Below, one piece after another: positions 55,529 to 64,000 of a stretch of DNA of 64,000 nt. Made by a program: the position numbers and the translations under genes. Location of the stretch: positions 124,001-188,000 of the forward strand of contig NZ_CANLZX010000001.1 of NCBI RefSeq assembly GCF_947495675.1, read 5' to 3'. The first letter of the stretch is position 1. Every line of letters starts with the position of its first letter. The DNA comes from an uncultured Algibacter sp. (GTDB taxonomy: Bacteria > Bacteroidota > Bacteroidia > Flavobacteriales > Flavobacteriaceae). The notes under the pieces are model-generated. The model was given only the letters and a program-made list of their open reading frames with translations. It searched no databases and was not told the DNA's origin.

Positions 55529-56779
55529 ATGGAATTAAAGCGAGTTGTAGTCACAGGATTGGGCGCTTTAACACCAATTGGCAATACCATAGAAGAATAT
55601 TGGGAAGGCTTAATTAGTGGTAAAAGTGGGGCTGCGCCTATAACATATTATGATACTGAGAAGTTTAAAACAAAGTTCGCTTGTGAATTAAAAAACTTCA
55701 ACGTTACAGACTTTTTTGATAGAAAAGAGGCTCGTAAAATGGATAAGTTTGCGCAATACGCTATGGTAGCGGCAGACGAAGCTATTGAGGATTCTAAGTT
55801 AGATCTAGATAAAGTCAATAAGTTACGTGTAGGTGTTATATGGGGTGCAGGTATTGGTGGTTTAGAAACCTTTCAGAATGAAGTTTTAAACTTCGCTGCA
55901 GGTGACGGAACACCTAGATTCAACCCATTTTTTATTCCTAAAATGATTGCTGATATTGCACCAGGTAATATCTCTATAAAACATGGTTTTATGGGGCCAA
56001 ATTACACAACGGTTTCTGCTTGCGCATCTTCTGCTAATGCTATTTTTGATGCTTTAAACTCAATACGTTTAGGGCATACAGATGTGGTTGTAACAGGAGG
56101 AAGTGAAGCGGCAGTAACTATTGCTGGTATGGGTGGTTTTAATGCCATGCATGCATTATCTACTAGAAATGAAAGCCCTGAAACAGCATCTCGTCCATTT
56201 GATGGAACAAGAGATGGTTTTGTTTTAGGAGAAGGTGCGGGAGCATTGGTTCTAGAAGAATATGAACATGCAAAAGCAAGAGGAGCTAAAATATATGCAG
56301 AATGTATTGGAGGAGGTTTATCTTCTGATGCATATCATATGACAGCGCCACATCCAGAAGGCATAGGTGTTATAGCAGTTATGAAGAATTGTTTAGAAAA
56401 TGCTGGCCTAAAGCCAGAAGATGTAGACCATATTAATACTCATGGTACATCTACACCTTTAGGAGATGTAGCAGAACTTAAAGCAATTTCAGAAGTATTT
56501 GGAAGTCACGCTAAAAATATAAATATTAATTCAACAAAATCAATGACAGGTCATCTTTTAGGTGCAGCTGGAGCTATTGAAGCTATTTCGGTTATATTGG
56601 CAATGGAGCATGGTATTGTACCACCAACAATAAACCATACAACAGTAGATGAAAATATTGATCCTGAATTAAATTTAACCTTGAACAAGGCACAAAAGCG
56701 AGATGTAAAAGTAGCAATGAGTAATACATTTGGATTTGGCGGTCACAACGCTTGTGTGTTATTCAAAAAAATAGATTAA
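55529..56779 (+). CDS. fabF: beta-ketoacyl-ACP synthase II
   Basis: FabF elongates acyl-ACP with malonyl-ACP. The active site is Cys165 in SACASSAN, with His in NTHGTSTPLGD and KSMTGHLLGAAGA, and the Lys-Phe-rich FGFGGHN closing region. At 416 residues it is full length. It is co-directional with acpP and overlaps nothing; rnc follows after seven bases. Confidence 0.97.
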   Translation: MELKRVVVTGLGALTPIGNTIEEYWEGLISGKSGAAPITYYDTEKFKTKFACELKNFNVTDFFDRKEARKMDKFAQYAMVAADEAIEDSKLDLDKVNKLRVGVIWGAGIGGLETFQNEVLNFAAGDGTPRFNPFFIPKMIADIAPGNISIKHGFMGPNYTTVSACASSANAIFDALNSIRLGHTDVVVTGGSEAAVTIAGMGGFNAMHALSTRNESPETASRPFDGTRDGFVLGEGAGALVLEEYEHAKARGAKIYAECIGGGLSSDAYHMTAPHPEGIGVIAVMKNCLENAGLKPEDVDHINTHGTSTPLGDVAELKAISEVFGSHAKNININSTKSMTGHLLGAAGAIEAISVILAMEHGIVPPTINHTTVDENIDPELNLTLNKAQKRDVKVAMSNTFGFGGHNACVLFKKID

Positions 56780-56786
56780 ATCCCGA

Positions 56787-57527
56787 ATGGACAGCATTCG
56801 TAACATACTAAATTCCCGTTTTAAACGCAACGGGAATTTTTTTATGGAATTAACTAAAATTCTTGGGTTTAAACCTAAAAACATAAAGTATTATAAAAAA
56901 GCTTTTACCCACAGGTCTATGAATATAAAAGACCCGAAAGGCAACCCGTTTAATTACGAGCGGTTAGAGTTTTTAGGTGATGCCATGTTAAGCTCAGTAA
57001 TTGCTTCTCACTTATATCTTGAAGTACCTAGTGGAGATGAAGGTTACTTAACTAAAATGAGATCTAAGGTAGTTAGTAGAGAGCATTTAAATGAGCTAGG
57101 GAAAGATTTAAAACTCATAGATTTAGTAAAAAGCAAAATTCCTGCCGGACAATTTGGAGACAATATACATGGTAATTTATTTGAAGCATTAATAGGAGCC
57201 ATTTTTCTAGATAGAAGTTATAAATACTGTGAAAAATTTATTTATAACCGTGTTATCATACCTTATGTTGATATTGAAACTTTAGAAGGCAAGGTTATAA
57301 GCTACAAAAGCTTACTAATTGAATGGTGCCAAAAAGAAAAGAAGACATTTGGTTATAATGTTTATGAAGATACCGGTAATGATGATGTAAGGCATTTTTC
57401 TGTAAAACTATCTATAGATGAAAAAGTCATAGCTAAAGCCAGAGCAACCTCGAAGAAAAAGGCAGAAGAAAAAGCATCAAAACGAGCATTTTTTGCATTT
57501 CAAAGTAAAATGTCTAAGATGATTTAG
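56787..57527 (+). CDS. rnc: ribonuclease III
   Basis: RNase III cuts double-stranded RNA. The catalytic signature NYERLEFLGDAML (Asn56 to Leu68, with Glu61 and Asp65) and the downstream NLFEALIGAIFLD are visible, followed by a dsRNA-binding domain (about 165-240). The N-terminal 20 residues extend a little beyond the usual start. It is the third gene of acpP-fabF-rnc. Confidence 0.95.
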   Translation: MDSIRNILNSRFKRNGNFFMELTKILGFKPKNIKYYKKAFTHRSMNIKDPKGNPFNYERLEFLGDAMLSSVIASHLYLEVPSGDEGYLTKMRSKVVSREHLNELGKDLKLIDLVKSKIPAGQFGDNIHGNLFEALIGAIFLDRSYKYCEKFIYNRVIIPYVDIETLEGKVISYKSLLIEWCQKEKKTFGYNVYEDTGNDDVRHFSVKLSIDEKVIAKARATSKKKAEEKASKRAFFAFQSKMSKMI

Positions 57528-57721
57528 ATATTTTTATTAACAGCTTCTTTTTAAATTATTTATCTTATCTAAAATAAATAAAGTACTTTTTGTATTTATA
57601 TCAATGAGGTTTTTATCAATAATTACTACAACGTTTTAGTCACATTTATTGCCAAGATTAACATAAAGGTAATTGAACTGAACTTTTTAAATATTATATT
57701 TACGAAATTTAAAAATAAGTT

Positions 57722-58207
57722 ATGGCTGTTCACAAACTTATTCTTGATGATGCTTTTGATGAAGTATTATACACTTTAATAGCAATACATTGCAGACTGG
57801 AAGATTATCGTTTAGCATATCTTCTTAACAAATATTTAGGTATAACACTATCTAGAAAACCATCAGATTTAGATTTTAAGAATGGACAAGTTTCGTATTC
57901 AATTTATGAATGGGAAGATGAAAAACAATTAATAACCTGGAGTTTAGTGTCTAATATTTGTAAAACAGAAGAACTCCAAAAATCAAATAATACGTCGTTA
58001 TTCGACAACCAAGAAAAAATAACCAAAACATTTCAATTATTGCCAGAATATAAAACTGTAAACTATTTTTTAAAAATAGATAATGAGTTCAGTTCCAGTA
58101 AAGAAAAATATATTTTAGACAGTATATTAAAAATACCTCAAATTGCAACTGCTTATAGTGTAGATTCTAAACAATTGAAATCTAAAGAGAATTTAATTTT
58201 TAACTAA
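57722..58207 (+). CDS. IPExxxVDY family protein
   Basis: A 161-residue Bacteroidetes-specific protein; the family motif appears here as LPEYKTVNY (about 100-108), with the expected ILDDAFDEVLYTLIAIH start and a strand-rich core. Its function is not established. Its stop overlaps the pyk start by one base (TAATG), so the two are translationally coupled, which hints at a link to glycolysis or its control. Confidence 0.88.
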   Translation: MAVHKLILDDAFDEVLYTLIAIHCRLEDYRLAYLLNKYLGITLSRKPSDLDFKNGQVSYSIYEWEDEKQLITWSLVSNICKTEELQKSNNTSLFDNQEKITKTFQLLPEYKTVNYFLKIDNEFSSSKEKYILDSILKIPQIATAYSVDSKQLKSKENLIFN

Positions 58208-59652
58208 TGTCAATAAATAAAAAAACCAAAATAGTAGCAACTCTAGGGCCAGCTACCAGCACAAAAGAAGTTTTAAAAGGCATGCTTGAAGAAGGCGCAA
58301 ATGTTTTTAGAATAAACTTTTCTCATGCAGACTATGATGATGTAAAAGAGCGTATAAAAATGATACGTGAACTTAATGAAGAATATGGTTTTACAGCAGC
58401 CATTTTAGCAGATTTACAGGGACCAAAACTTCGTGTAGGTGTTATGAAAGAAGAAGTTGTTGTAAATCCTGGAGATGAAATAATCTTTGCTACTGGTGAA
58501 CGTTTTGAAGGCACAAAAGAACGTGTTTACATGACATATGAGAATTTCCCTCAAGATGCCAAACCAGGTGAACGCATTCTTTTAGATGATGGAAAATTAC
58601 TTTTCGAAGTTGTTTCTACAGATAAAATATCTGAAGTAAAAGCTAAAGTTATTCAAGGCGGACCATTAAAATCAAAAAAAGGTGTAAACCTTCCAAATAC
58701 AGATATTTCACAACCTGCACTAACTGAAAAAGATATAGAAGATGCTATTTTCGCAATTAGTTTAGATGTAGATTGGATAGCACTTTCTTTTGTTCGTCAT
58801 GCTGAAGATTTAATGCAGCTTCGTGATTTAATAGCAAAACATGGCACTCATAAAATTCCTATAATTGCAAAAATTGAAAAACCAGAAGCGGTAGAAAATA
58901 TCGATAAAATTGTTGCTCATTGTGATGGTTTAATGGTAGCTCGTGGAGATTTAGGTGTAGAAGTTCCAGCAGAAGAAGTACCACTTATTCAAAAACAATT
59001 AGTGTTGCGTGCTAAAAAAGCAAGAATTCCAGTAATTATTGCAACACAGATGATGGAAACTATGATAGATAGTTTAACACCAACTAGAGCAGAGGTAAAC
59101 GATGTTGCAAACTCTGTAATGGATGGTGCTGATGCCGTAATGTTATCTGGTGAAACATCTGTGGGTCAATATCCGGTTCAAGTAATTAGACAAATGTCTA
59201 ACATTTTAAAAAATGTAGAGAATTCAAAATTAATTCAAGTACCTCAACTGCCACCTCATATTCGTACCAATCGTTTTATAACAAAATCGATATGTTATCA
59301 CGCTGCTAATATGGCAAACGAAATTAATGCGAAAGCTATTTCAACATTAACAAATAGTGGGTATACAGCTTTTCAAATTTCGGCTTGGAGGCCATCATGT
59401 CACATTTTAGTATTTACATCAAACAAGCGTATTTTAACGCGTTTAAGTTTACTTTGGGGTGTACGTGCATTTTACTATGATAAGTTTGTAAGTACTGATG
59501 AAACGATTGAAGATGTTAATGCTATTGCCTGTAAAATGGGGTATTTAGATGTTGGAGATATGCTTATTAGTTTAGCAGCAATGCCAATGAAAGATAAGGG
59601 AATGGTAAATACTTTGCGTGTAACAGAAATTGAAACATGCAACTTAAAGTAA
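58207..59652 (+). CDS. pyk: pyruvate kinase
   Basis: Pyruvate kinase converts phosphoenolpyruvate to pyruvate, making ATP. Key segments are ATLGPATSTKEVL, FRINFSHADY, LADLQGPKLRVG, IIAKIEKPEAVENID, MVARGDLGVEVP and ATQMMETMIDSLTPTRAEVNDVANSV. The length of 481 is complete with a C-terminal allosteric domain. A strong terminator follows. Confidence 0.97.
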   Translation: MSINKKTKIVATLGPATSTKEVLKGMLEEGANVFRINFSHADYDDVKERIKMIRELNEEYGFTAAILADLQGPKLRVGVMKEEVVVNPGDEIIFATGERFEGTKERVYMTYENFPQDAKPGERILLDDGKLLFEVVSTDKISEVKAKVIQGGPLKSKKGVNLPNTDISQPALTEKDIEDAIFAISLDVDWIALSFVRHAEDLMQLRDLIAKHGTHKIPIIAKIEKPEAVENIDKIVAHCDGLMVARGDLGVEVPAEEVPLIQKQLVLRAKKARIPVIIATQMMETMIDSLTPTRAEVNDVANSVMDGADAVMLSGETSVGQYPVQVIRQMSNILKNVENSKLIQVPQLPPHIRTNRFITKSICYHAANMANEINAKAISTLTNSGYTAFQISAWRPSCHILVFTSNKRILTRLSLLWGVRAFYYDKFVSTDETIEDVNAIACKMGYLDVGDMLISLAAMPMKDKGMVNTLRVTEIETCNLK

Positions 59653-59664
59653 TACACTTAGCAC

Positions 59665-59720
59665 TATACTTTTAAATAGAAAAAACTGCTTTTGGGCAGT
59701 TTTTTCTATTTAAAAGTATA
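59665..59720. terminator. bidirectional terminator with a perfect 25-bp stem
   Basis: Bases 59665-59689 pair perfectly with 59696-59720 around a TTTTGG loop. The T runs inside each arm let it work for pyk on the plus strand and for the small nuclease gene on the minus strand. It is longer than any other terminator in the window. Confidence 0.9.
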
Positions 59721-59769
59721 CCGTTACAATTCCTAATACAAATTAATATTACTCAAAGTTTTTAAAAAA

Positions 59770-60291
59770 CTAAAAGGTGTTTGTTTTATTTTTAAATTTA
59801 CTTAGTTCATTGATGGGTAATATAGTAGCATTAGCTTTAACAAATTTAAATTTACCAAAGTCTTTACCTTTTTTAATATACGTTCCTTTTTCAAAAAAAT
59901 CTTGGCATGATATCCATCCAAGTATCCACCCTTTGCTATAATCATTTAAAATTCTCAGAAATATATAAAAATCGGCATTTTGTTTATAAACCCCAGATAA
60001 GTCGTGTGAGTTAACTGTACACCAATAATCAGGTTTTGGTTTAAATTTACAGGTAATGGTTTTAATTTCAAGCTTTTTACCTTTATTTGATATTAAGTCA
60101 TAATGATATTTGTCTTCGTCATTTTTTAGTCCAAGGTGCTTCATCATAATTCTTTCACCAATATATCCCACTAAAATCCTATCTCTTTCAGAACCAAATT
60201 TACTAAGTCCTAAATTATCAAGAGTGTTTACATGCTCTAATTTGTTGTTAGCATACTCAACAATATCTGGTGTAATTAAAACTTCAATCAT
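59770..60291 (-). CDS. small PD-(D/E)XK-like protein, candidate restriction endonuclease
   Basis: I do not recognise this 173-residue protein by name. It carries GYIGERIMM (Glu46), YHYDLIS (Asp65) and KKLEIKTI (Glu75 and Lys77), an E...D...ExK pattern at the spacing of a PD-(D/E)XK nuclease core; the C-terminal half has an aromatic-rich YWCTVNSHDLSG and GWILGWISC. It lies 40 bases after a cytosine-5 methyltransferase gene in the same direction, the normal place for a type II endonuclease. The nuclease reading is an inference from motif and position. Confidence 0.6.
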   Translation of the reverse strand: MIEVLITPDIVEYANNKLEHVNTLDNLGLSKFGSERDRILVGYIGERIMMKHLGLKNDEDKYHYDLISNKGKKLEIKTITCKFKPKPDYWCTVNSHDLSGVYKQNADFYIFLRILNDYSKGWILGWISCQDFFEKGTYIKKGKDFGKFKFVKANATILPINELSKFKNKTNTF

Positions 60292-60331
60292 GAAATTAGT
60301 AAAATGTACTTTTATTAATTAATGCAGTAAC

Positions 60332-61498
60332 TCATTCAATATATTTTTTTATTGCTAAAGCTACAGCCTTGGCTAAAAATGGAGGTACAGCATTTCCTGT
60401 TTGTACTCTCGCTTGAACCGTACCACCCTTTACAATAAAATTATCTGGAAAACTTTGTATTCGGCACCTTTCTCTAATGGTTAATCCACGATTATCTTTT
60501 GGGTGACCAAGTTGAAATTGAGGTCGTATTCCTCCAGAAACCTGAGTTGGGCTAAGAATATTCCAAGCTAAACGTATTCGTTGTTTAAACCTATCGTACA
60601 TAGGCTCTCCAGGTTTAGTGTTTCTTATTCTTTCAATAGTTGCTGCTGGATGATTTGGAGCAGTATGACCTGTAAAACGACCATTTGTATTTAAACGCAT
60701 TAGCTCTTGAAAATCACTAGAAGGTTCTGAATTATATTTGGTTTTAGTTTCTTTATTTTTTAAAGCAGGTAAATCTCCAATAGCATCTTTTATAGTTACA
60801 TATTCATTTTCTGTTTCAGGTCCATGGGTTTTAATAATATCTCTAAAATCAAATACGTTGTCTCGAATACCAATAAATATTAGTCGCTTTCTTTTTTGTG
60901 GCACACCATAATCTGGAGCGTAAAGTAGTTTGCTTTTTACGTTCATATGCCCAATTTTACTTAAGTGGGTTTCTATATCTGAGACAAAACTACCAACACT
61001 TTTCATTCCAGAAACATTTTCTAAAACAACCACTTTTGGCTGTAAAACTTCTACAAAACGTGCAAATTCTTTGTACATATAATTTCTGTCGTCTTGCTCG
61101 TGTCTTTTTCTGTTATTTAGAGAAAACCCTTGGCAAGGTATTCCTCCAATTAGCACATCTAGCTGTCTGCCATTAAGTAATTCCTTAACAACTTCTGGGT
61201 CTACTTTTTTAATATCACCATTAATTGTTGAGCAATTTGGATGGTTTGCTTGAAATGTTTGAATAGATGGTGTATGAATATCGCAACCCAAAACAGTTTC
61301 AAAACCAGCCATTTCAAAACCTAAAGATGTACCTCCGCAACCACAAAATAATTCTGCTACAATAGGTTTATCGGTATTAATATTACTTCCTTTTTTAAAA
61401 AGGGGGTCATTATTCCAATAATATCCGTTTTCTTCTACTTTTACGGAAGTATCCCAAACACTTTTTTTAATATTTACAGGTTCTTTAGTTTCTGGCAT
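60332..61498 (-). CDS. DNA (cytosine-5-)-methyltransferase
   Basis: The 388-residue enzyme transfers methyl groups to C5 of cytosine in a short target. Conserved motifs in order: AELFCGCGGTSLGFEMAGF (motif I, about 48-66), GGIPCQGFSLNN with catalytic Cys122 (IV), VVLENVSG with Glu160 (VI), PQKRKRLIFIG (VIII, about 200-210), a target-recognition region (about 211-340), RERCRIQSFPDNF (IX) and TGNAVPPFLAKAVA (X). The target sequence cannot be read from the sequence. The small nuclease-like gene directly downstream is its probable partner. Confidence 0.93.
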   Translation of the reverse strand: MPETKEPVNIKKSVWDTSVKVEENGYYWNNDPLFKKGSNINTDKPIVAELFCGCGGTSLGFEMAGFETVLGCDIHTPSIQTFQANHPNCSTINGDIKKVDPEVVKELLNGRQLDVLIGGIPCQGFSLNNRKRHEQDDRNYMYKEFARFVEVLQPKVVVLENVSGMKSVGSFVSDIETHLSKIGHMNVKSKLLYAPDYGVPQKRKRLIFIGIRDNVFDFRDIIKTHGPETENEYVTIKDAIGDLPALKNKETKTKYNSEPSSDFQELMRLNTNGRFTGHTAPNHPAATIERIRNTKPGEPMYDRFKQRIRLAWNILSPTQVSGGIRPQFQLGHPKDNRGLTIRERCRIQSFPDNFIVKGGTVQARVQTGNAVPPFLAKAVALAIKKYIE

Positions 61499-61617
61499 GT
61501 ACTTTTTCTTGTAGTAATTGAAGCTTATAAATTATTTGATTTAATTTTTGATATGAATCAAATGTAATAAATTATAAGATTTACATTTTAACTTCCTTGT
61601 ATAATAACACTATTTTA

Positions 61618-62718
61618 TTAAAACTCAAATTTTAGCTGTACACTAACACTTTTTGTTAACTCTGGTTTTTTCTTTTTTTCAGTATTTAAATTAGACATAG
61701 AAATACCTAGTAATCGAACAGAATTAGTCATTTTATTTTGGTATAATAACTCTTTAGCAGTTTCTAAAATCACACTTTTATCACTAATATAATATGGTAA
61801 TGTTTTGCTTCGTGTTTGCAATGTGAAGTCACTATATTTTATTTTTAATGTTACAGTTTTACCAGCTACTTTACTTTTTAATAATCTACGCGATACTTCT
61901 TCGGCAATATGTTCTAGCTTTTCAAGCATAAAAATTTCAGACGATAAATTTTCACTAAAAGTACGTTCTGCAGCTAAACTTTTTCGAGTTCTATGCGGCT
62001 TTACTTCACTATTATGAATGCCTCTAACTATGTAGTAATAGTATCTGCCAGCTTTACCAAAATTTTCATCTAAATATTCTAATGATTTTTTTTTCAAATC
62101 TAAACCAGTAAAAATCCCTTTTTGATACATTTTTTCAGCAGTAACTTTACCAACACCATAAAATTTTCTTATATCTAAATTTTCTAAAAATTCAAGAATT
62201 TCTTCTGGGTTTACTGTTTTTTGCCCATTAGGTTTATTATAATCACTCGCAACTTTAGCAATAAATTTATTAATAGAAATACCTGCTGAAGCTGTTAAAC
62301 CAAGGTCTTTAAAAATACGTGTTCTAATCTCTTCAGCAATTAAGGAAGCACTTGGGTTTCCCTTTTTGTTATTGGTAACATCTAAATAGGCTTCATCAAG
62401 GGATAATGGTTCGACTAAATCGGTATATTCATAAAATATTTTTCTAATCTTTTTTGATATTTCAGTATACCTTTCAAAGTTTGTTTTTACAAAAATTAAA
62501 TCTGGACATAATTTAATAGCTAAACTTCCAGCCATAGCACTTTTAACTCCAAATTTCCGAGCTTCATAACTAGCAGCGCTTACAACACCTCGTTTTCCAC
62601 CACCACCAACTGCAATTGGTTTACCTTTAAGGTCAGGATTGTCCAATTGTTCAACAGACGCATAAAATGCATCCATATCAACGTGAATTATTTTTCGAAT
62701 TGGTAAATCGGTAGACAT
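61618..62718 (-). CDS. dinB: DNA polymerase IV (Y family)
   Basis: Pol IV copies damaged templates. The catalytic acids are Asp14 and Asp16 in IHVDMDAFYASVEQ and Asp108/Glu109 in PLSLDEAYLDV. The fingers/palm and little-finger regions are intact to residue 340. The C-terminal tail KPELTKSVSVQLKFEF does not show the usual QLxLF-type clamp motif clearly, although QLKFEF may serve. Single gene, divergent from the CYTH gene, and upstream of the methyltransferase with a 119-base gap. Confidence 0.95.
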   Translation of the reverse strand: MSTDLPIRKIIHVDMDAFYASVEQLDNPDLKGKPIAVGGGGKRGVVSAASYEARKFGVKSAMAGSLAIKLCPDLIFVKTNFERYTEISKKIRKIFYEYTDLVEPLSLDEAYLDVTNNKKGNPSASLIAEEIRTRIFKDLGLTASAGISINKFIAKVASDYNKPNGQKTVNPEEILEFLENLDIRKFYGVGKVTAEKMYQKGIFTGLDLKKKSLEYLDENFGKAGRYYYYIVRGIHNSEVKPHRTRKSLAAERTFSENLSSEIFMLEKLEHIAEEVSRRLLKSKVAGKTVTLKIKYSDFTLQTRSKTLPYYISDKSVILETAKELLYQNKMTNSVRLLGISMSNLNTEKKKKPELTKSVSVQLKFEF

Positions 62719-62772
62719 ACTGTAAATTTAGGAATTAAATACCTTTTAATTAAATTAAGAATTGGATAATAA

Positions 62773-63246
62773 ATGATAGAAATTGAACGTAAATTTTTAG
62801 TACTTTCTGATGCTTTTAAAACAGAAGCTTATAATGTAACTCGAATTACTCAAGGATTTTTAAATACCCATAAAGAGCGAACTATTAGAGTAAGATTAAA
62901 AGGCGATTGTGGTTATTTAACCATTAAAGGTGAATCTTCAAAAAATGGATTATCACGTTTTGAATGGGAAAAAAAAATAACAATAAAAGAAGCAAATCAA
63001 TTATTAAAGCTATGTGAACCGGGTGTTATTGATAAAATGCGTTATGAAATAAAAGTAGGGAATCACATTTTTGAAGTGGATGACTTTTTTGGAGATAATG
63101 AAGGTTTAATAGTTGCTGAGGTTGAATTAGAAAATGAAAATGAAACCTTTCAAACACCAAATTGGTTAGGAAAAGAAGTGACAGGACAAATAAAATATTA
63201 TAATTCTCAGTTAAGTAAGCAGCCATATAATACCTGGAAATCATGA
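62773..63246 (+). CDS. CYTH domain protein
   Basis: A 157-residue protein beginning MIEIERKFLV, the ExExK motif of CYTH (adenylate cyclase/thiamine triphosphatase) tunnel enzymes, with alternating charged strands such as RTIRVRLKGDCGYLTIKG and EVDDFFGDNEGLIVAEVELE. It probably acts on inorganic or nucleoside triphosphates (short-chain polyphosphate or triphosphate), but substrate is inferred. It overlaps the next gene by four bases (ATGA). Confidence 0.9.
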   Translation: MIEIERKFLVLSDAFKTEAYNVTRITQGFLNTHKERTIRVRLKGDCGYLTIKGESSKNGLSRFEWEKKITIKEANQLLKLCEPGVIDKMRYEIKVGNHIFEVDDFFGDNEGLIVAEVELENENETFQTPNWLGKEVTGQIKYYNSQLSKQPYNTWKS

Positions 63247-63800
63247 AAAAATTAATAGTATTAACAATATCCATAATATTCTTTTTTAATTGTAAAGAAG
63301 AATCAAAAGCCACGTTATCTGAAATAAACGAAAATGTTGAAGAGGTAGCAACAGTAATTAAAGATTCAATTTTAATAGAAAATGAAGATAGTATTGTTCC
63401 TGTTGTTTCTAAAACCATGAAACAATTAAAAGAAGAACTAGAGGGTAAAGGTTTTAAAATCTTTGATTATATCGACCCAAAAACGCAAGACACTATTTTA
63501 ATGCAACAATATTTTATGGCATTTTTAAAAAAGGGTCCAATTCGCGGACAAAACGAAGAAGAGTCTGCAGAACTACAAAAATTACATTTGCAGCATTTAA
63601 CTAAAATGTATGAGATGGGTTACGCAGATATTTCTGGTCCATTTGGAGATGATGGTAATCTAAGAGGAGTTACCATTTATAATGTACCAACATTAAAAAT
63701 GGCAGATAGTTTAGCCAATTCAGACCCAATGGTAATAGCTGGTAGGCTAGTAATTGAAATACACCCATGGTGGGCTGCAAAAGGGTTTTCTTTAAGGTAA
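63243..63800 (+). CDS. YCII-like domain lipoprotein
   Basis: A 185-residue protein with a lipoprotein signal (KKLIVLTISIIFFFNCKEE; lipobox FFNC, Cys17), an acidic linker (about 22-58), then a YCII-like alpha/beta domain (about 80-185) with YFMAFLKKGP, LHLQHLTKMYEMG and SDPMVIAGRLVIEIHPWWA. The YCII domain is an uncharacterised ferredoxin-like fold. Probably anchored on the periplasmic or outer membrane face. Coupled to the CYTH gene. Confidence 0.85.
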   Translation: MKKLIVLTISIIFFFNCKEESKATLSEINENVEEVATVIKDSILIENEDSIVPVVSKTMKQLKEELEGKGFKIFDYIDPKTQDTILMQQYFMAFLKKGPIRGQNEEESAELQKLHLQHLTKMYEMGYADISGPFGDDGNLRGVTIYNVPTLKMADSLANSDPMVIAGRLVIEIHPWWAAKGFSLR

Positions 63801-63905
63801 AGGTTAAGTTTTTAGCAATACGTATGTTGAATTAATGTAATAGCTTTTATTTATTCATAGCACCAGTACTATTCGTGTTTTATCTTTAAAGAAGTTTTAG
63901 AATAA

Positions 63906-64000
63906 TTATTCTGAAATTTCAAACCAACGTTTGGATTCGTTTCCAAATTCATCAACTACAGTAATGGCGTGTTTTCCCTTGTTTGGTTTAACGGCCAATT
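63906..64000 (-). CDS. C-terminal end of probable penicillin-binding protein 1C
   Basis: Only the last 31 codons are inside the window. The tail LAVKPNKGKHAITVVDEFGN-RWFEIS matches the C-terminal domain of PbpC (BiPBP_C type), a periplasmic peptidoglycan glycosyltransferase. This is based on a short stretch. The stop at 63906-63908 is 105 bases after the lipoprotein gene stop and convergent with it. Confidence 0.6.
   Translation of the reverse strand, partial: LAVKPNKGKHAITVVDEFGNESKRWFEISE

Overview
The window reads as chromosomal DNA of a marine-type member of the family Flavobacteriaceae (phylum Bacteroidota). The support is strong AT richness, TAnnTTTG-type -7 promoter boxes, few Shine-Dalgarno sites, a PID-CTERM sorting tag, an IPExxxVDY protein, a DUF4374 lipoprotein next to a TonB-dependent receptor, and a 632-residue PurF-type protein. 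The genus cannot be fixed from the sequence alone. Most of the window is housekeeping DNA; accessory content sits in four places.

Layout. 1-7.9 kb: start of an FtsX/LolE-type permease, rbfA, methylmalonyl-CoA epimerase, a CAU tRNA, a tiny PID-CTERM protein, ribE and pdxA (divergent), the yceD-rpmF pair, then fabH-accB-accC for fatty acid synthesis. 8-18.8 kb: FAD oxidoreductase, GreA-like protein, ABC ATPase, prolyl oligopeptidase, asd, mscL, alr-tdk, a conserved unknown, rsmI, a HopJ-family protein and a UDG-family protein. Two copies of a structured repeat (7930-8015 and 17049-17145) lie here. 18.8-25.2 kb: GAF histidine kinase, AhpD-like protein, OsmC protein, recJ, MFS transporter and LpxH-like phosphatase.

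25.3-34.5 kb is an iron/siderophore-type uptake island. A TonB receptor, DUF4374 lipoprotein, ankyrin-repeat protein, DUF2271 protein and PepSY-flavodoxin-reductase form one leftward cluster. It resembles XusABC of Bacteroides with two extra genes inserted, and a divergent AraC regulator faces it across a pair of direct-repeat operator candidates. 34.5-40.5 kb: QueD/PTPS, two microproteins of 32 and 56 residues, MATE, GNAT, a universal stress protein, tRNA-Ala(GGC), glpD and a hydrolase. 40.5-49.2 kb: an AddB-like and an AddA-like helicase-nuclease flank an OmpA/TSP3 protein and kbl. 49.3-55 kb: superoxide dismutase, a gene-free stretch with two copies of a small-RNA-like unit, purF-like, a PfkB kinase, an RNase HI-type protein and purN. 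55.2-59.7 kb: acpP-fabF-rnc, an IPExxxVDY protein and pyk. 59.7-61.5 kb: a C5-methyltransferase with a small PD-(D/E)XK-like protein, a candidate restriction-modification pair. 61.6-64 kb: dinB, a CYTH protein, a lipoprotein and the end of a probable pbpC.

The most interesting signals are the duplicated small-RNA-like unit at 50229-50525, the structured repeat with compensatory terminal changes, the expanded Xus-like locus with its operator, and the candidate R-M pair. No CRISPR array, insertion sequence or prophage was seen.
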